In this document: piece after piece, positions 45,713-55,505 of the stretch
How positions within the stretch are numbered: the stretch's first letter is position 1
How the letters are laid out: each line of letters starts with the position of its first letter
Origin: Mesorhizobium onobrychidis
GTDB lineage: Bacteria > Pseudomonadota > Alphaproteobacteria > Rhizobiales > Rhizobiaceae
DNA: 64,000 bases
Direction of reading: 5' to 3'
Assembly (NCBI RefSeq): GCF_024707545.1
Contig: NZ_CP062229.1
Location: 2,151,501-2,215,500 of the forward strand
Made by a program: the position numbers and the translations under genes
The notes under the pieces: model-generated
What the model was told of the DNA's origin: nothing
The model's database searches: none
Seen by the model: the letters and a program-made list of their open reading frames with translations, nothing else

Positions 45713-45783
45713 ATCGGGGTTTCGTCTAAGGGTTAGGACGCCACACTTGATAAACGCCGCTTCCTTCCGGTCGAGCGGCGTTT
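45704..45783 (+). other. Two hairpins after the tRNA end
   Basis: CCCCGA (45704-45709)/TCGGGG (45714-45719) and AAACGCCGC (45752-45760)/GCGGCGTTT (45775-45783) are perfect stems; the second is followed by a short T-run. Confidence 0.55.
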
Positions 45784-45807
45784 TCGTATCTTCTGTAAAA
45801 AGCGAAC

Positions 45808-45844
45808 GAACGGCCCGCCTTGTGAAAGGGCGTGCCGTTCTTTT
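45808..45844 (+). terminator. Rho-independent terminator
   Basis: GAACGGC (45808-45814) and GCCGTTC (45834-45840) followed by TTTT. No protein gene on this strand ends upstream, so it may serve the tRNA-like locus. Confidence 0.6.
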
Positions 45845-45883
45845 CGGATTTGTCATTCCCTGACGGCTGGGTAGGGTCAACTT

Positions 45884-45947
45884 GGCCTGCTGCCTGTCCA
45901 CTGAACCGGCAGCAGGCCAGAGAGACGCACTCCGGCGGGCTTTTTTT
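45884..45947 (+). terminator. Long hairpin followed by T-run
   Basis: GGCCTGCTGCC (45884-45894) and GGCAGCAGGCC (45908-45918) are a perfect 11-bp stem; GGCGGGC plus seven T follows at 45934-45947. Stem and T-run are separated, so this may be an alternative-folding terminator or the edge of an RNA gene. Confidence 0.5.
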
Positions 45948-46024
45948 GTGCGCGACTTCGATAAACCACGGATGATCCTGCGATTGTAGGCCTATCTTCC
46001 AGCAGCCGAGATGTGCAACTCGGC

Positions 46025-47215
46025 TTAACGATCGATCTCTCCGAACACGATGTCGAGCGAACCAATGATCGCAGAGACATCCGCGATCATGTGGCCCCGA
46101 CACAAGAAATCCATTGCCTGCAGATGGGCGAAGGAGGGTGCTCGGATCTTGCACCGGTACGGAACATTGCTGCCATCGGAAATCAGATAAACGCCGAACT
46201 CACCCTTCGGTGCTTCGACCGCAGCGTATACCTCTCCGGCGGGCACGTGATGCCCTTCCGTGTAGAGTTTGAAATGATGGATCGTCGCTTCCATCGAGCG
46301 TTTCATCTCGGCACGCGACGGTGGCGTGATCTTTTGATTTGGAAGTGCGACCGGCCCCCGGCCTTCCGGTGAACGCAGCTTTTCCAGACATTGCTTCATG
46401 ATCCGAACCGATTGGCGCATTTCCTCCATGCGGACGAGATAGCGGTCATAGCAGTCGCCGTTCTTGCCGATGGGAATGTCGAAATCCATCTCGGGGTAAC
46501 ATTCATATGGCTGCGCCTTGCGCAAATCCCATGGTGCGCCCGACCCGCGCACCATGACGCCGGAGAAGCCCCAGGCCCAGGCGTCGTCGAGGCTGATCAC
46601 GCCTATGTCGACGTTGCGCTGCTTGAAGATACGGTTGCCGGTGAGCAATTCGTCGAGGTTGTCGCAGACCTTGAGGAACGGGTCGCAGAAATTCCAGATG
46701 TCGTCCAGCAGCTTCGGAGGCAGATCCTGGTGCACGCCGCCGATCCTGAAATAATTCGCATGCATGCGGGCGCCGGAAGCGCGCTCGTAGAAGACCATCA
46801 GCTTCTCGCGCTCGGCAAAACCCCAGAGCGGCGGGGTGAGTGCACCGATATCCATGGCTTGCGTGGTAACATTGAGGAGGTGCGACAGAAGCCGGCCGAT
46901 TTCGCAAAAAAGGACACGGATGAGCTGTCCGCGCCGCGGAACCGATATTTCAAGCAGCTTCTCGGCGGCGAGGCAGAACGCATGCTCCTGATTCATCGGC
47001 GCGACGTAGTCGAGCCGGTCGAAATAGGGCAGGGCCTGCAGATAGTTCTTGTGCTCTATGAGCTTCTCGGTCCCGCGATGGAGCAGGCCGATATGCGGAT
47101 CGACGCGCTTGACGACCTCGCCATCGAGTTCAAGCACGAGCCGCAAGACACCATGCGCGGCCGGATGCTGCGGTCCGAAATTGATGGTGAAGTTGCGAAT
47201 TGCGGCCTCGGCCAT
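46025..47215 (-). CDS. nuoD: NADH-quinone oxidoreductase subunit D, isolated copy
   Basis: A 396-residue 49-kDa-type complex I subunit, which helps form the quinone pocket. Signature blocks are [33 protein letters not shown] and [18 protein letters not shown] at the end. The frame and length are intact. No other nuo gene is nearby, so it is a paralogue of the operon copy. It could replace NuoD in an alternative complex I, or be on the way out. Confidence 0.93.
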   Translation of the reverse strand: MAEAAIRNFTINFGPQHPAAHGVLRLVLELDGEVVKRVDPHIGLLHRGTEKLIEHKNYLQALPYFDRLDYVAPMNQEHAFCLAAEKLLEISVPRRGQLIRVLFCEIGRLLSHLLNVTTQAMDIGALTPPLWGFAEREKLMVFYERASGARMHANYFRIGGVHQDLPPKLLDDIWNFCDPFLKVCDNLDELLTGNRIFKQRNVDIGVISLDDAWAWGFSGVMVRGSGAPWDLRKAQPYECYPEMDFDIPIGKNGDCYDRYLVRMEEMRQSVRIMKQCLEKLRSPEGRGPVALPNQKITPPSRAEMKRSMEATIHHFKLYTEGHHVPAGEVYAAVEAPKGEFGVYLISDGSNVPYRCKIRAPSFAHLQAMDFLCRGHMIADVSAIIGSLDIVFGEIDR

Positions 47216-47288
47216 GGCAATCCTTCCGGCCTCGTAGTTCGCAGTCGATCTCGAATGCCCGATGCAAAGTGCGGCGCCTGACCGACGA

Positions 47289-47641
47289 TCAAATCAAGTC
47301 GTCGTCTGGGCCATCGTCACCGATGTTGGCAGCGACCACATGCGACGAATCCAGCCCGACCGCTGCCGACACCGACACGGCAGGTGGCGTCACATCGATC
47401 GAACTTTGCAGAATATACAACTCTTCCGAGCTCGTTTGGGTAATCACGGCATCGACCTCCGATTTAATTTCCGGAGACAAATCCTCGATGTCGATGACCG
47501 CTACGCTCGTGAAGTCTGGTCACACAAAGTTGCCGGAGCCTGGGTTACATCTGGGGGAAGTTGCGCGCCCGGGGATTGAGCGTAAACTGGCGACGCCACG
47601 CCAAGTGCCAAGAGGACGGCGATTGTCGTCTGCATGCGCAT
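47289..47641 (-). pseudogene. Small secreted protein split by a frameshift
   Basis: ATG at 47641 opens a clear signal peptide (MRMQTTIAVLLALGVASPVY, AQSPG) that stops at 47501. In another frame, directly overlapping, VAVIDIEDLSPEIKSEVDAV continues to 47289 with protein-like composition but no good start. The two halves read as one secreted protein of about 110 residues broken by a frameshift near 47510. Family not recognised. Confidence 0.5.
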
Positions 47642-47785
47642 GATCTTTCCGTTCCCGTTTGCTCGAAGGAGGATCATCTTGATGGCAACAAAGAGTATCC
47701 CTTAGTTGTGGCCCTCGGCTGCTACAGATGTGGCCAAATGGTGAAAGCCGTGCCTCGGAGCTGTTGCCTTGGACATGTAAATCGT

Positions 47786-47929
47786 GAGACCGGTAATTTG
47801 CTGGGGTAGTGTCTACAGGGATTGGCAGCAAGGTCCGATGCAACACGGTCGTTTTCGTCATGGACGCGACGATCGAATGGATTACCTCGATCAAGGGGCG
47901 GAATTTACCCCAGCAAAATTACCGGTCTC
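47786..47929. mobile_element. 144-bp element with 23/24-bp terminal inverted repeats
   Basis: GAGACCGGTAATTTGCTGGG (23 nt, 47786-47808) and its reverse complement with one extra A (24 nt, 47906-47929) bound a 97-bp core without a convincing gene. This looks like a non-autonomous element (MITE) or the fused ends of a deleted insertion sequence. No target duplication is obvious. Confidence 0.6.
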
Positions 47930-48049
47930 CCCCCGAGGATGGGCCGAACGCCTTGCCAGGAAACTCAGGCTCTGATGAGATAGCAGGGCTCCGAAAGCTC
48001 ACGGCTTCGGAGCAGGTAAGGTACCGATCCGCATCGGCGCCGCTCCATT

Positions 48050-48412
48050 CAAGCCGCAATCCTCGCGGAACTCGCCGGGCAAGTTTGGAGCGTCGAAATC
48101 ATCGAGGAATTCGCAAGCTATGCCGGGGCTCTCCTGCAGGGCCTCGGCACCTCCAATGTCGGCATTCGTGTCGGAGACGGGTCTCGCGGCTGGCCTGAGC
48201 ACGCCCCATTCGACAAGATCCTGGTCACCGTGGCGGCTGAACGGACGCCGCCGGCTTTGCTTGAGCAGCTCAAGCCAGGGGGACGCCTGGTACTGCCTGT
48301 TGGATCTGAAGAAGTCCAGTTACTGACTGTCATCGACAAGGACGCGGCAGGGCAACTCGAGGTTCGGAAACTCATCCCAGTTCGGTTCAGTCGGCTCGAA
48401 ACGGTCACATGA
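48050..48412 (+). pseudogene. pcm: Protein-L-isoaspartate methyltransferase, N-terminally truncated
   Basis: From 48050 the frame reads QAAILAELAGQVWSVEIIEE, then VGIRVGDGSRGWPEHAPFDK and LLEQLKPGGRLVLPVGSEEV to a TGA at 48410. This is the C-terminal two thirds of PIMT. The N-terminus and the first SAM-binding block (normally EIGTGSGYQ) are absent: sequence before Gln48050 is unrelated and a TAA lies 30 bp upstream. The protein should be inactive. Confidence 0.82.
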
Positions 48413-48701
48413 GGGGTGCGGCTGCGCGGAGCCGTGCTGGAAGATCAGGATAACGCGCGCCGCATCGATCATCGCCGATCTTTTGACATCCATGCCGCAA
48501 CGCTACTCGTCGAGCACGCCTGCAGCCGCCGGTCGCAGCCGCTGGCGATCATGCCGGCGGGTCGTATGCGCGCTTCTCAAAGACCCTTATCCAGCCTACT
48601 GTGTGCCTACCAGAGGGCAAATGGGTCGCTCATCTGGGAATGACGGCCAAAGGCTCAAGGAATTCGCCCAGTGGCCAACACCTAGCGGGCAGGAGGTAAC
48701 G
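48413..48701. other. Intergenic stretch without supported gene
   Basis: Several short frames are present, but none shows a ribosome site or recognisable domain. Probably more decayed sequence following pcm. Confidence 0.45.
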
Positions 48702-48821
48702 ATGGATCTCAAGGACAGGCGCCTCTGGTACGGCGTGGTAGCCGTGATCGTGGTATTGGTCGTGATTGCGTATGCGGCTGGTTGGTTTGGCGGCACACCG
48801 ATACCAGCGCCGCAGCAGTGA
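48702..48821 (+). CDS. 39-residue single-pass membrane protein
   Basis: ATG at 48702 follows AGGAGG at 5 bp. The product (MDLKDRRLWYG, then one hydrophobic helix VVAVIVVLVVIAYAAGWF, then a Pro-rich tail) is typical of small rhizobial membrane proteins. Function unknown. Frames extending it upstream lack coding character. Confidence 0.6.
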   Translation: MDLKDRRLWYGVVAVIVVLVVIAYAAGWFGGTPIPAPQQ

Positions 48822-48913
48822 GAGCGATCGTCATTCTCGCTTGGCGGCAGCTGACTGCTCAGTCTCTAAAGGTCGAAGGAAGGGACACCTGATTGGCTGT
48901 TTCGCTGGTTCGG

Positions 48914-49405
48914 CTACCATCCTGACGACGCACAGCCTGGACCGTTTTTGAGATGGCTTCCGCTCAACTTGTTGGACGGACCGGTCCTTGGATCGCGCGC
49001 AATCCGCAACACTCCGCCATCGGGCCGGGTAACTTCGATAATGGTTTCGACACGGACAAACTGCGATCCTACGGAGTAGCCAGGCGCCAGGTCATGCCGG
49101 AAGTCGTACACTGGAGCCACAAGGGCCCAACGACCGGGCGGAGAACTCGCATCAGCCCGGTCTTCGGCGGTTTCGAAGCTCATCTGCCACTCGCTTGATC
49201 CCGCTGCCCCGGCCAGCAATGGAGCCGGGGCACTCCAGCACAGACTCTGCCCATCGATCACCTCGATCGGCACGGACCCCAGACCGACATCGTCGAACAG
49301 CCGCGCATGTTGACCGCGTTCGCCAATTGAACTGGCCGAACCCTTGCGAAGCCTCCGCATTTTCGTGGGGGAAGCCCTCCCAGCATCATCGTGATTGGAC
49401 TTCAC
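48914..49405 (-). CDS. Hypothetical protein, uncertain
   Basis: A 163-residue frame, partly protein-like (VIEVIDGQSLCWSAPAPLL-type stretches; EVTRPDGGVLRIARDPRTG). The first 30 residues look random, so the start is unclear. No domain or ribosome site is convincing. It may be a relic. Confidence 0.3.
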   Translation of the reverse strand: MKSNHDDAGRASPTKMRRLRKGSASSIGERGQHARLFDDVGLGSVPIEVIDGQSLCWSAPAPLLAGAAGSSEWQMSFETAEDRADASSPPGRWALVAPVYDFRHDLAPGYSVGSQFVRVETIIEVTRPDGGVLRIARDPRTGPSNKLSGSHLKNGPGCASSGW

Positions 49406-49482
49406 AATCGGTCGGAGTCACGCTGGCCGCAGGTATAAGAAGGATATGGGTGGGCCAACTATCGTCCGAATAGGAGGCTAAA

Positions 49483-49920
49483 ATGAAGCACCAGACGCTT
49501 GAGCAACTGCAGATCGTCGCCGAGATCGATCAGGACTACCCGCGCCAGGCCATGTCGCGCAGCGAACGTCTTGAACGCTGGGCGGAGCTCCTTGACCGGA
49601 ACCCTGACCGGCGCCTCTCGACGCTGCACCAGACCGAGTATCAGCCGGCTAGGGCGCGCGCGGCCATGCGCGGCGACGGCTCGCCGATCGCGGTCGCTTT
49701 CGAGGATCCTGTCCTCCGCGCCGCCGGGTTGGAAAACGACAACTACGGCGAAGCGAAGCGGTTCTTCGAACTGACCGACAGGCAATTGCATGAGATCATC
49801 TGCTATTGTCATTTCGGCGCGACGGTGAGCGCCGTAACGGCCGCCCGTCACATCCGTGCGGCGATTGCCGGGAGACAGCCCGGCATGTTCGCTCGGATGC
49901 GTGAGGCGTTCATCGGATAA
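49483..49920 (+). CDS. Hypothetical protein
   Basis: A 145-residue soluble protein beginning MKHQTLEQLQIVAEIDQDYP and containing MSRSERLERWAELLDRNPDR; no membrane segment or known domain is seen. A GGAGG site lies 6 bp before the ATG. It looks like a genuine, intact gene with rhizobial orphan character. Function unknown. Confidence 0.7.
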   Translation: MKHQTLEQLQIVAEIDQDYPRQAMSRSERLERWAELLDRNPDRRLSTLHQTEYQPARARAAMRGDGSPIAVAFEDPVLRAAGLENDNYGEAKRFFELTDRQLHEIICYCHFGATVSAVTAARHIRAAIAGRQPGMFARMREAFIG

Positions 49921-50486
49921 AGCCGGCATCATTGTTGAAGCGGCTCGCATGGAAAGCAAAGCACGCCGCCGCAGCAAGCGCTCCCCACGCGGGGAGGCTG
50001 CGTTGCATGAGGGGGTGCGGCTTTCCGCAGGAGCACGCCGACGCCCCTCCTGCATCTTTTCCATCCGAACCGGAAAGATCCCAATGCTGCCAGTACATCC
50101 GTGGTCAGCGCCAGTACATCCGTGGTCAGCGCCGTGGTTCAAAGGCTCCAACAGAGCGACATGCGCGCCGAATAAGCGCTATACATTCGCTGTCGGAAAA
50201 TTCGGTGCTTCATGGCGGGTCGAAGGTCGCGGACCTATGTCGATCGGGACCGCGAAAGCCAAATCGGCCAAATCCACGCAATCTATATATATGTCTCGAT
50301 GCACATTCAATCAAGGCTCAATAGGTTTGGTTCGTAATTGCTGATTAATATAGTCTGTTGTCGGCAAAATTAAGAGAGATGTATTACGATAAAATTGCTT
50401 ATTGCTCCGCTTTTCGGACGGCCAAAAGCGCCGGTAACAACGACTGATTTACATTTCAAATATTTTCGGCTTGAGGAATTAAAAAT
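49921..50486. other. Gene-free region upstream of groESL
   Basis: No supported gene. It contains the 21-bp tandem duplication at 50091 and becomes AT-rich towards 50340-50486, probably the groESL promoter zone (TTGAGG at 50471). Confidence 0.5.
50091..50132 (+). repeat. 21-bp perfect tandem duplication
   Basis: CAGTACATCCGTGGTCAGCG plus C is repeated exactly at 50091-50111 and 50112-50132. It is intergenic and, being perfect, recent. Confidence 0.95.
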
Positions 50487-50513
50487 TTGGCACTCCTATC
50501 ATTCGAGTGCCAA
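50487..50513 (+). promoter_or_regulatory. CIRCE operator (HrcA binding site)
   Basis: TTGGCACTC, 9-bp spacer, GAGTGCCAA: a perfect inverted repeat matching the CIRCE pattern (TTAGCACTC-N9-GAGTGCTAA) with one symmetric change. It lies 56 bp upstream of groES, so this copy should be repressed by HrcA and induced by heat. Confidence 0.93.
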
Positions 50514-50568
50514 AGGGGCTATGTTAAGTGTTGCAGTCGCTCTATGTGCGGCGGCAGAAAGAACCCCA

Positions 50569-50883
50569 ATGAAATTCCGGCCACTCCACGACCGCGTCGT
50601 CATTCGGCGCGCGGAAGGCGATACCAAATCCAAGGGCGGGATCATTATTCCCGACACCGCCAAGGAAAAGCCTCAGGAAGGCGAAGTGATCGCCGTTGGG
50701 CCCGGCTCGCGTGACGAGAGCGGCAAGCTGATCCCGCTCGACGTCAAGGCCGGCGATCTCATCCTGTTCGGCAAATGGTCCGGCACCGAGGTCAAGATCG
50801 ACGGCGAGGATCTCCTGATCATGAAGGAGAGCGACATTTTGGGCATCGTCGAGAAGACCAAAGCGGCCAAGAAAGCCGCCTGA
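50569..50883 (+). CDS. groES: Co-chaperonin GroES
   Basis: A 104-residue heptameric lid of the chaperonin, starting [20 protein letters not shown] with the mobile loop [19 protein letters not shown] at 50569 is the family start; the longer frame crosses CIRCE and is not real. It is 50 bp upstream of groEL and controlled by the CIRCE site. Rhizobia carry several groESL operons; this one sits in a variable region. Confidence 0.95.
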   Translation: MKFRPLHDRVVIRRAEGDTKSKGGIIIPDTAKEKPQEGEVIAVGPGSRDESGKLIPLDVKAGDLILFGKWSGTEVKIDGEDLLIMKESDILGIVEKTKAAKKAA

Positions 50884-50918
50884 CCGGGCGATTTCCGATC
50901 CCGCAATTTCAAGACTGA

Positions 50919-52568
<1,650 letters not shown>

Positions 52569-52613
52569 GCGGCGCCTGAGACTATAGCCAGGACGACGGA
52601 AGGCCAGCGACGC

Positions 52614-52685
52614 GGGCACATGCGAGCCGATATCTCGGCGATCATCGGTTCGCTCGACATCGTGTTCGGGGAGATCCATCGATAG
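52614..52685 (+). pseudogene. nuoD 3'-end relic downstream of groEL
   Basis: The sequence reads [20 protein letters not shown], then IHR and TAG: the last 23 residues of NuoD. It is similar to but not identical with the end of the nuoD at 46025 (opposite strand), so it derives from a diverged copy. No more of the gene is present. Confidence 0.85.
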
Positions 52686-52734
52686 GCTCGTCGCTGTCGT
52701 ATTTGCTGCTAAAAATGGTCTTGGAGACAAGAAC

Positions 52735-53100
52735 ATGACCGACACTCTTGCCGAGAAAACATGTACGCCTTGTCGCGGCGGCGTCCCGCCGCTCACGCGT
52801 GATGAAGCCCAACGCTTCCAGGCACAGGCTCCCGATTGGGAGCTGGGTGACGATGCCCACCGCATCCAGCGAAGCTTTCGATGCCGCAATTTCCGGGACG
52901 CGCTCGCCCTTGTTCAGGAGATCGGTGAGCTCGCCGAAACCGAAAGCCATCACCCCGACATCAGCTTCGGCTGGGGTTATGTGACGGTTTCCCTGAGCAC
53001 CAAGAAGATAAAAGGACTGCACGAGAACGATTTCATCATGGCGAGCAAGATCGATCGGGTGTTCGATCGCTCGGGCCGGCCCCTCGACCGCCAGCAGTGA
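52735..53100 (+). CDS. phhB: 4a-hydroxytetrahydrobiopterin dehydratase (PCD/DCoH)
   Basis: A 121-residue pterin-4a-carbinolamine dehydratase, which recycles the pterin cofactor of aromatic hydroxylases. The family pattern HHPDISFGWGYVTVSLSTKK contains the catalytic histidines. No phenylalanine hydroxylase is adjacent. The next gene starts after 36 bp. Confidence 0.9.
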   Translation: MTDTLAEKTCTPCRGGVPPLTRDEAQRFQAQAPDWELGDDAHRIQRSFRCRNFRDALALVQEIGELAETESHHPDISFGWGYVTVSLSTKKIKGLHENDFIMASKIDRVFDRSGRPLDRQQ

Positions 53101-53135
53101 CACGGCAAATCCATCGCCAATCTAGCGAGGTTTCC

Positions 53136-53462
53136 ATGACAGAGATCCGAACCGGCAACCAGCCCGTCACCCAAATCACCATCGTCGATTCTGAACCGGA
53201 CAAGCAGACCGAGGCATTGTCCGTCATGACCGAGCGGGCGCGCTTTATGGCGCGCCAGCCTGGGTTCATCTCAATCAGCCTGCATCGCAGCCTCGACGGG
53301 CGGCGCATCGTCAACTACGTCCAATGGCAGAATCGCGATCTCTTGCGATCGGCTCATCAATCGCCGGAATTCCGGAAGGAGTGGGGTCACTTCGATCAGT
53401 TGACGGACGAGATCGATCCCAATCTGTACGAGGTAGCCCAGGTGATAGATGGTGGTCAGTAG
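53136..53462 (+). CDS. Antibiotic-biosynthesis-monooxygenase (ABM) fold protein
   Basis: A 108-residue dimeric alpha/beta-barrel family protein. Typical core: VMTERARFMARQPGFISISL and RRIVNYVQWQN. ABM proteins act as monooxygenases, heme-degrading enzymes or sensors, so function cannot be set. ATG at 53136 after GCGAGG is preferred to GTG at 53097. Confidence 0.78.
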   Translation: MTEIRTGNQPVTQITIVDSEPDKQTEALSVMTERARFMARQPGFISISLHRSLDGRRIVNYVQWQNRDLLRSAHQSPEFRKEWGHFDQLTDEIDPNLYEVAQVIDGGQ

Positions 53463-53538
53463 CCGTGCTGTTCAGGTGACCTGAACAGCACGGCCGAGAC
53501 AGCTCGACATAAGCTGGCGAATTTGAGCCACGACGGCC

Positions 53539-53780
53539 ATGAACGATCGCATTGTAACCGTTTTCGGCGGATCCGGCTTTCTCGGCCGCCGGGTCGTTCG
53601 GCATCTCTGCAAGCGCGGGTTTTCCGTTCGGATTGCATCAAGGCATCCGGAACGGGCCAAGATAATTGATGATACCGCTGGTGATCGATTTACGTGCCGA
53701 TATTGATGCGTCTCTCGCCGTGCACGGGCGAACGGCGTCGCCAGAGGACAAGCATATAGGGGCCGGCCGGACGCGAAAAG
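53539..53780 (+). pseudogene. N-terminal relic of an NDUFA9-like NAD(P)-binding protein
   Basis: ATG at 53539 begins MNDRIVTVFGGSGFLGRRVV, RHLCKRGFSVRIASRHPERA, the Rossmann start of complex I NDUFA9-like or atypical SDR proteins. A frameshift follows and the frame stops at 53706; a matching continuation (LRADIDASLAVHGRTAS) is visible in another frame to about 53780. The rest (over 200 residues) is missing. Confidence 0.7.
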
Positions 53781-53790
53781 GTCCTCGGTC

Positions 53791-54462
53791 TCAAAGACGA
53801 CCGAACTCGTTAAGCAGCTCTTCAAGTGTTTTCCCTTGGGCGACCCATTCGCGGGTCTTCTGTTCGCGCGCTGCCTGTTCGCGCGCGAGCTCCACGACCG
53901 TTTCGGCGCTGGCTACCGGCACGACGGTCACGCCGATTGTGTCGGCAACCACGAAATCGCCGGGATTGATAGGTACGCCGCCGCATTGAATTGGCACGTT
54001 GATCGAGAGCTCATCCTTTCGGCCTGAATACATTGTGTGCGTGCCTCGCGCCGTGATGGCGCGGGCCCAGATCGGCCAGCCGATCGCCTCAAGCTCGTCG
54101 ATGTCGCGGCCGGAGCCATCGATGATCATGCCGCGAATGCCGCGGTTCCTGGCGAGCCCGCCCATCAGCCCGCCGCACACCGAGGTCTGCCGGTCGCCGC
54201 CCGCGTCGACGACGATGATGTCACCATCCCTGCCCATCTCGATTGCCCTGAGCGGGTCAACGAGGTCTCCCGGCGAGAGCTGGACCGTGAGGGCTTGGCC
54301 GACGATTCTCGCCGGAAACGGCGGCTTGATCTCCGAATCCATCACGCCCTGACGGTATTGAGCGTCGGCAAAGACGCATGAGGCGCTGTAGCATTTGGCG
54401 ACCTCTTCGAACTTCGCAAGCAGCACCGGCTGCCGCTCGAAATCGTTGAAAACCTTGAGCAT
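53791..54462 (-). CDS. RraA-like aldolase/decarboxylase family protein
   Basis: A 223-residue protein with the RraA/HMG-aldolase core: GDLVDPLRAIEMGRDGDIIV, GGLMGGLARNRGIRGMIIDG and the RD pair typical of 4-hydroxy-4-carboxy-2-oxoadipate aldolases. These are metal-dependent class II aldolases or oxaloacetate decarboxylases. It is the last gene in the operon led by the SMP-30 gene and transporter, and could cleave the final intermediate of the pathway. Confidence 0.82.
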   Translation of the reverse strand: MLKVFNDFERQPVLLAKFEEVAKCYSASCVFADAQYRQGVMDSEIKPPFPARIVGQALTVQLSPGDLVDPLRAIEMGRDGDIIVVDAGGDRQTSVCGGLMGGLARNRGIRGMIIDGSGRDIDELEAIGWPIWARAITARGTHTMYSGRKDELSINVPIQCGGVPINPGDFVVADTIGVTVVPVASAETVVELAREQAAREQKTREWVAQGKTLEELLNEFGRL

Positions 54463-54475
54463 CGCATGACCTCCC

Positions 54476-55486
54476 TTATCTTCGAGCCGGCGTTCGCGTC
54501 AGCTCTACTGCGTTAACCGGGTTGAGCGGCATGCCGCCGGTCAGCACGCGCGCGACTTCAGACGCGGCGGTTTCGCGGGCAACCCGGATCGACTCTTCGG
54601 AATAGTACGCCGTGTGGGGCGTCACGATGACGTTGGCAAGCGAGAACAGCGGATTGCCGCTTGGGTTCCACTTGGCGAGCTTGGCCGGCTCCTCTTCAGG
54701 ATCATCCAGGCCGGCGCCGGCGATGCGGCCTTCGGTCAGCGCCCGATAAAGCGCGCGGTTGTCGATGGTTGGACCGCGGCCGGTATTCACTATAATTGCC
54801 CCCTTCTTCACTTGGCGGAATTCCGCCGCGCCCAGGAAATGCCGGGTCTCGGGGGTTATCGGCACCTGCATCATCAGATAGTCGGAGTTTTGGAGAATCT
54901 CTGCCTTGCCGACGCGGCGCGCGCCTTTCGCCTCGGCGACGCCCTTCTCGATGTAAGGATCGTATACAAGGATATCGACGCCGAAGCCTTTGGCGCGCTC
55001 GGCAATCGCCTGGCCGATCTTGCCGAAGGAGACAATGCCCATCGTGCGTCCCTTCAACCGATGGATCGGTTGCCCGGTCTGCCAACGCCAGATCCCTTCA
55101 TGGGTCGCGGCGTTGTATTGGAAAAGCTTGCGGGCGAGCGCGAGCCACAGCCCGATCGCATGGTCGGCGACCTCGTCGGTGCAATAGTCGCGGACATTGG
55201 TGACAAGAATGCCCTTGGCGGTCGCCGCGTCGACATCGACGATGTCGACACCGATGCCGTAGCGGGCGATCACCCGGCAGCGCTGCATGCGTTCGATGGT
55301 CTTCGCGCCGATGCGGGCATACTGGTTCATCATCGCGTCGCAGTCGATCGCCTCGGCAGCCAGTTCCTCCTCCGACTTGGCCTGGAGCCCTACGACGCGC
55401 GCCCCGACTGCCTCCAGCACGGCCCGTTCGATATCCAGATTGCCGTAGTCGTAGTCGGTGATGACGACCTTGGGGTGTTCCGCCAT
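54476..55486 (-). CDS. D-isomer-specific 2-hydroxyacid dehydrogenase (CtBP-like)
   Basis: A 336-residue NAD-dependent dehydrogenase. The Rossmann motif is in GIVSFGKIGQAIAERAKGFG, the catalytic Arg in NTGRGPTID, the Glu in GLDDPEEEP and the His in TPHTAYYSEES. It resembles phosphoglycerate/C-terminal-binding-type dehydrogenases. ATG at 55486 after AGGAGAG is chosen over 55540. The operon context suggests oxidation of a sugar acid or reduction of a keto acid. Confidence 0.88.
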   Translation of the reverse strand: MAEHPKVVITDYDYGNLDIERAVLEAVGARVVGLQAKSEEELAAEAIDCDAMMNQYARIGAKTIERMQRCRVIARYGIGVDIVDVDAATAKGILVTNVRDYCTDEVADHAIGLWLALARKLFQYNAATHEGIWRWQTGQPIHRLKGRTMGIVSFGKIGQAIAERAKGFGVDILVYDPYIEKGVAEAKGARRVGKAEILQNSDYLMMQVPITPETRHFLGAAEFRQVKKGAIIVNTGRGPTIDNRALYRALTEGRIAGAGLDDPEEEPAKLAKWNPSGNPLFSLANVIVTPHTAYYSEESIRVARETAASEVARVLTGGMPLNPVNAVELTRTPARR

Positions 55487-55505
55487 GCCGCGTCTCTCCT
55501 GCGCT

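Larger units (their letters stand above)
45080..45877 (+). repeat. Three dispersed copies of a 15-bp sequence
   Basis: ACGGCTGGGTAGCGT occurs at 45080-45094 and 45566-45580, and ACGGCTGGGTAGGGT at 45863-45877. Copies 1 and 3 also share CATTCCC just upstream. The spacing (486 and 297 bp) is irregular and no coding role explains it. Confidence 0.75.

Noticed and set aside
45685..45850. Two-piece (permuted) tmRNA
   Set aside because: The acceptor lacks the G3-U70 pair expected of alanine-charged tmRNA, and no tag sequence of the ANDNxAE type was found on either strand nearby.
45078..45901. Long minus-strand frames through the tRNA end (for example 45078-45713)
   Set aside because: They read the antisense of a tRNA T-arm and hairpins; only the last 71 codons look like a protein.
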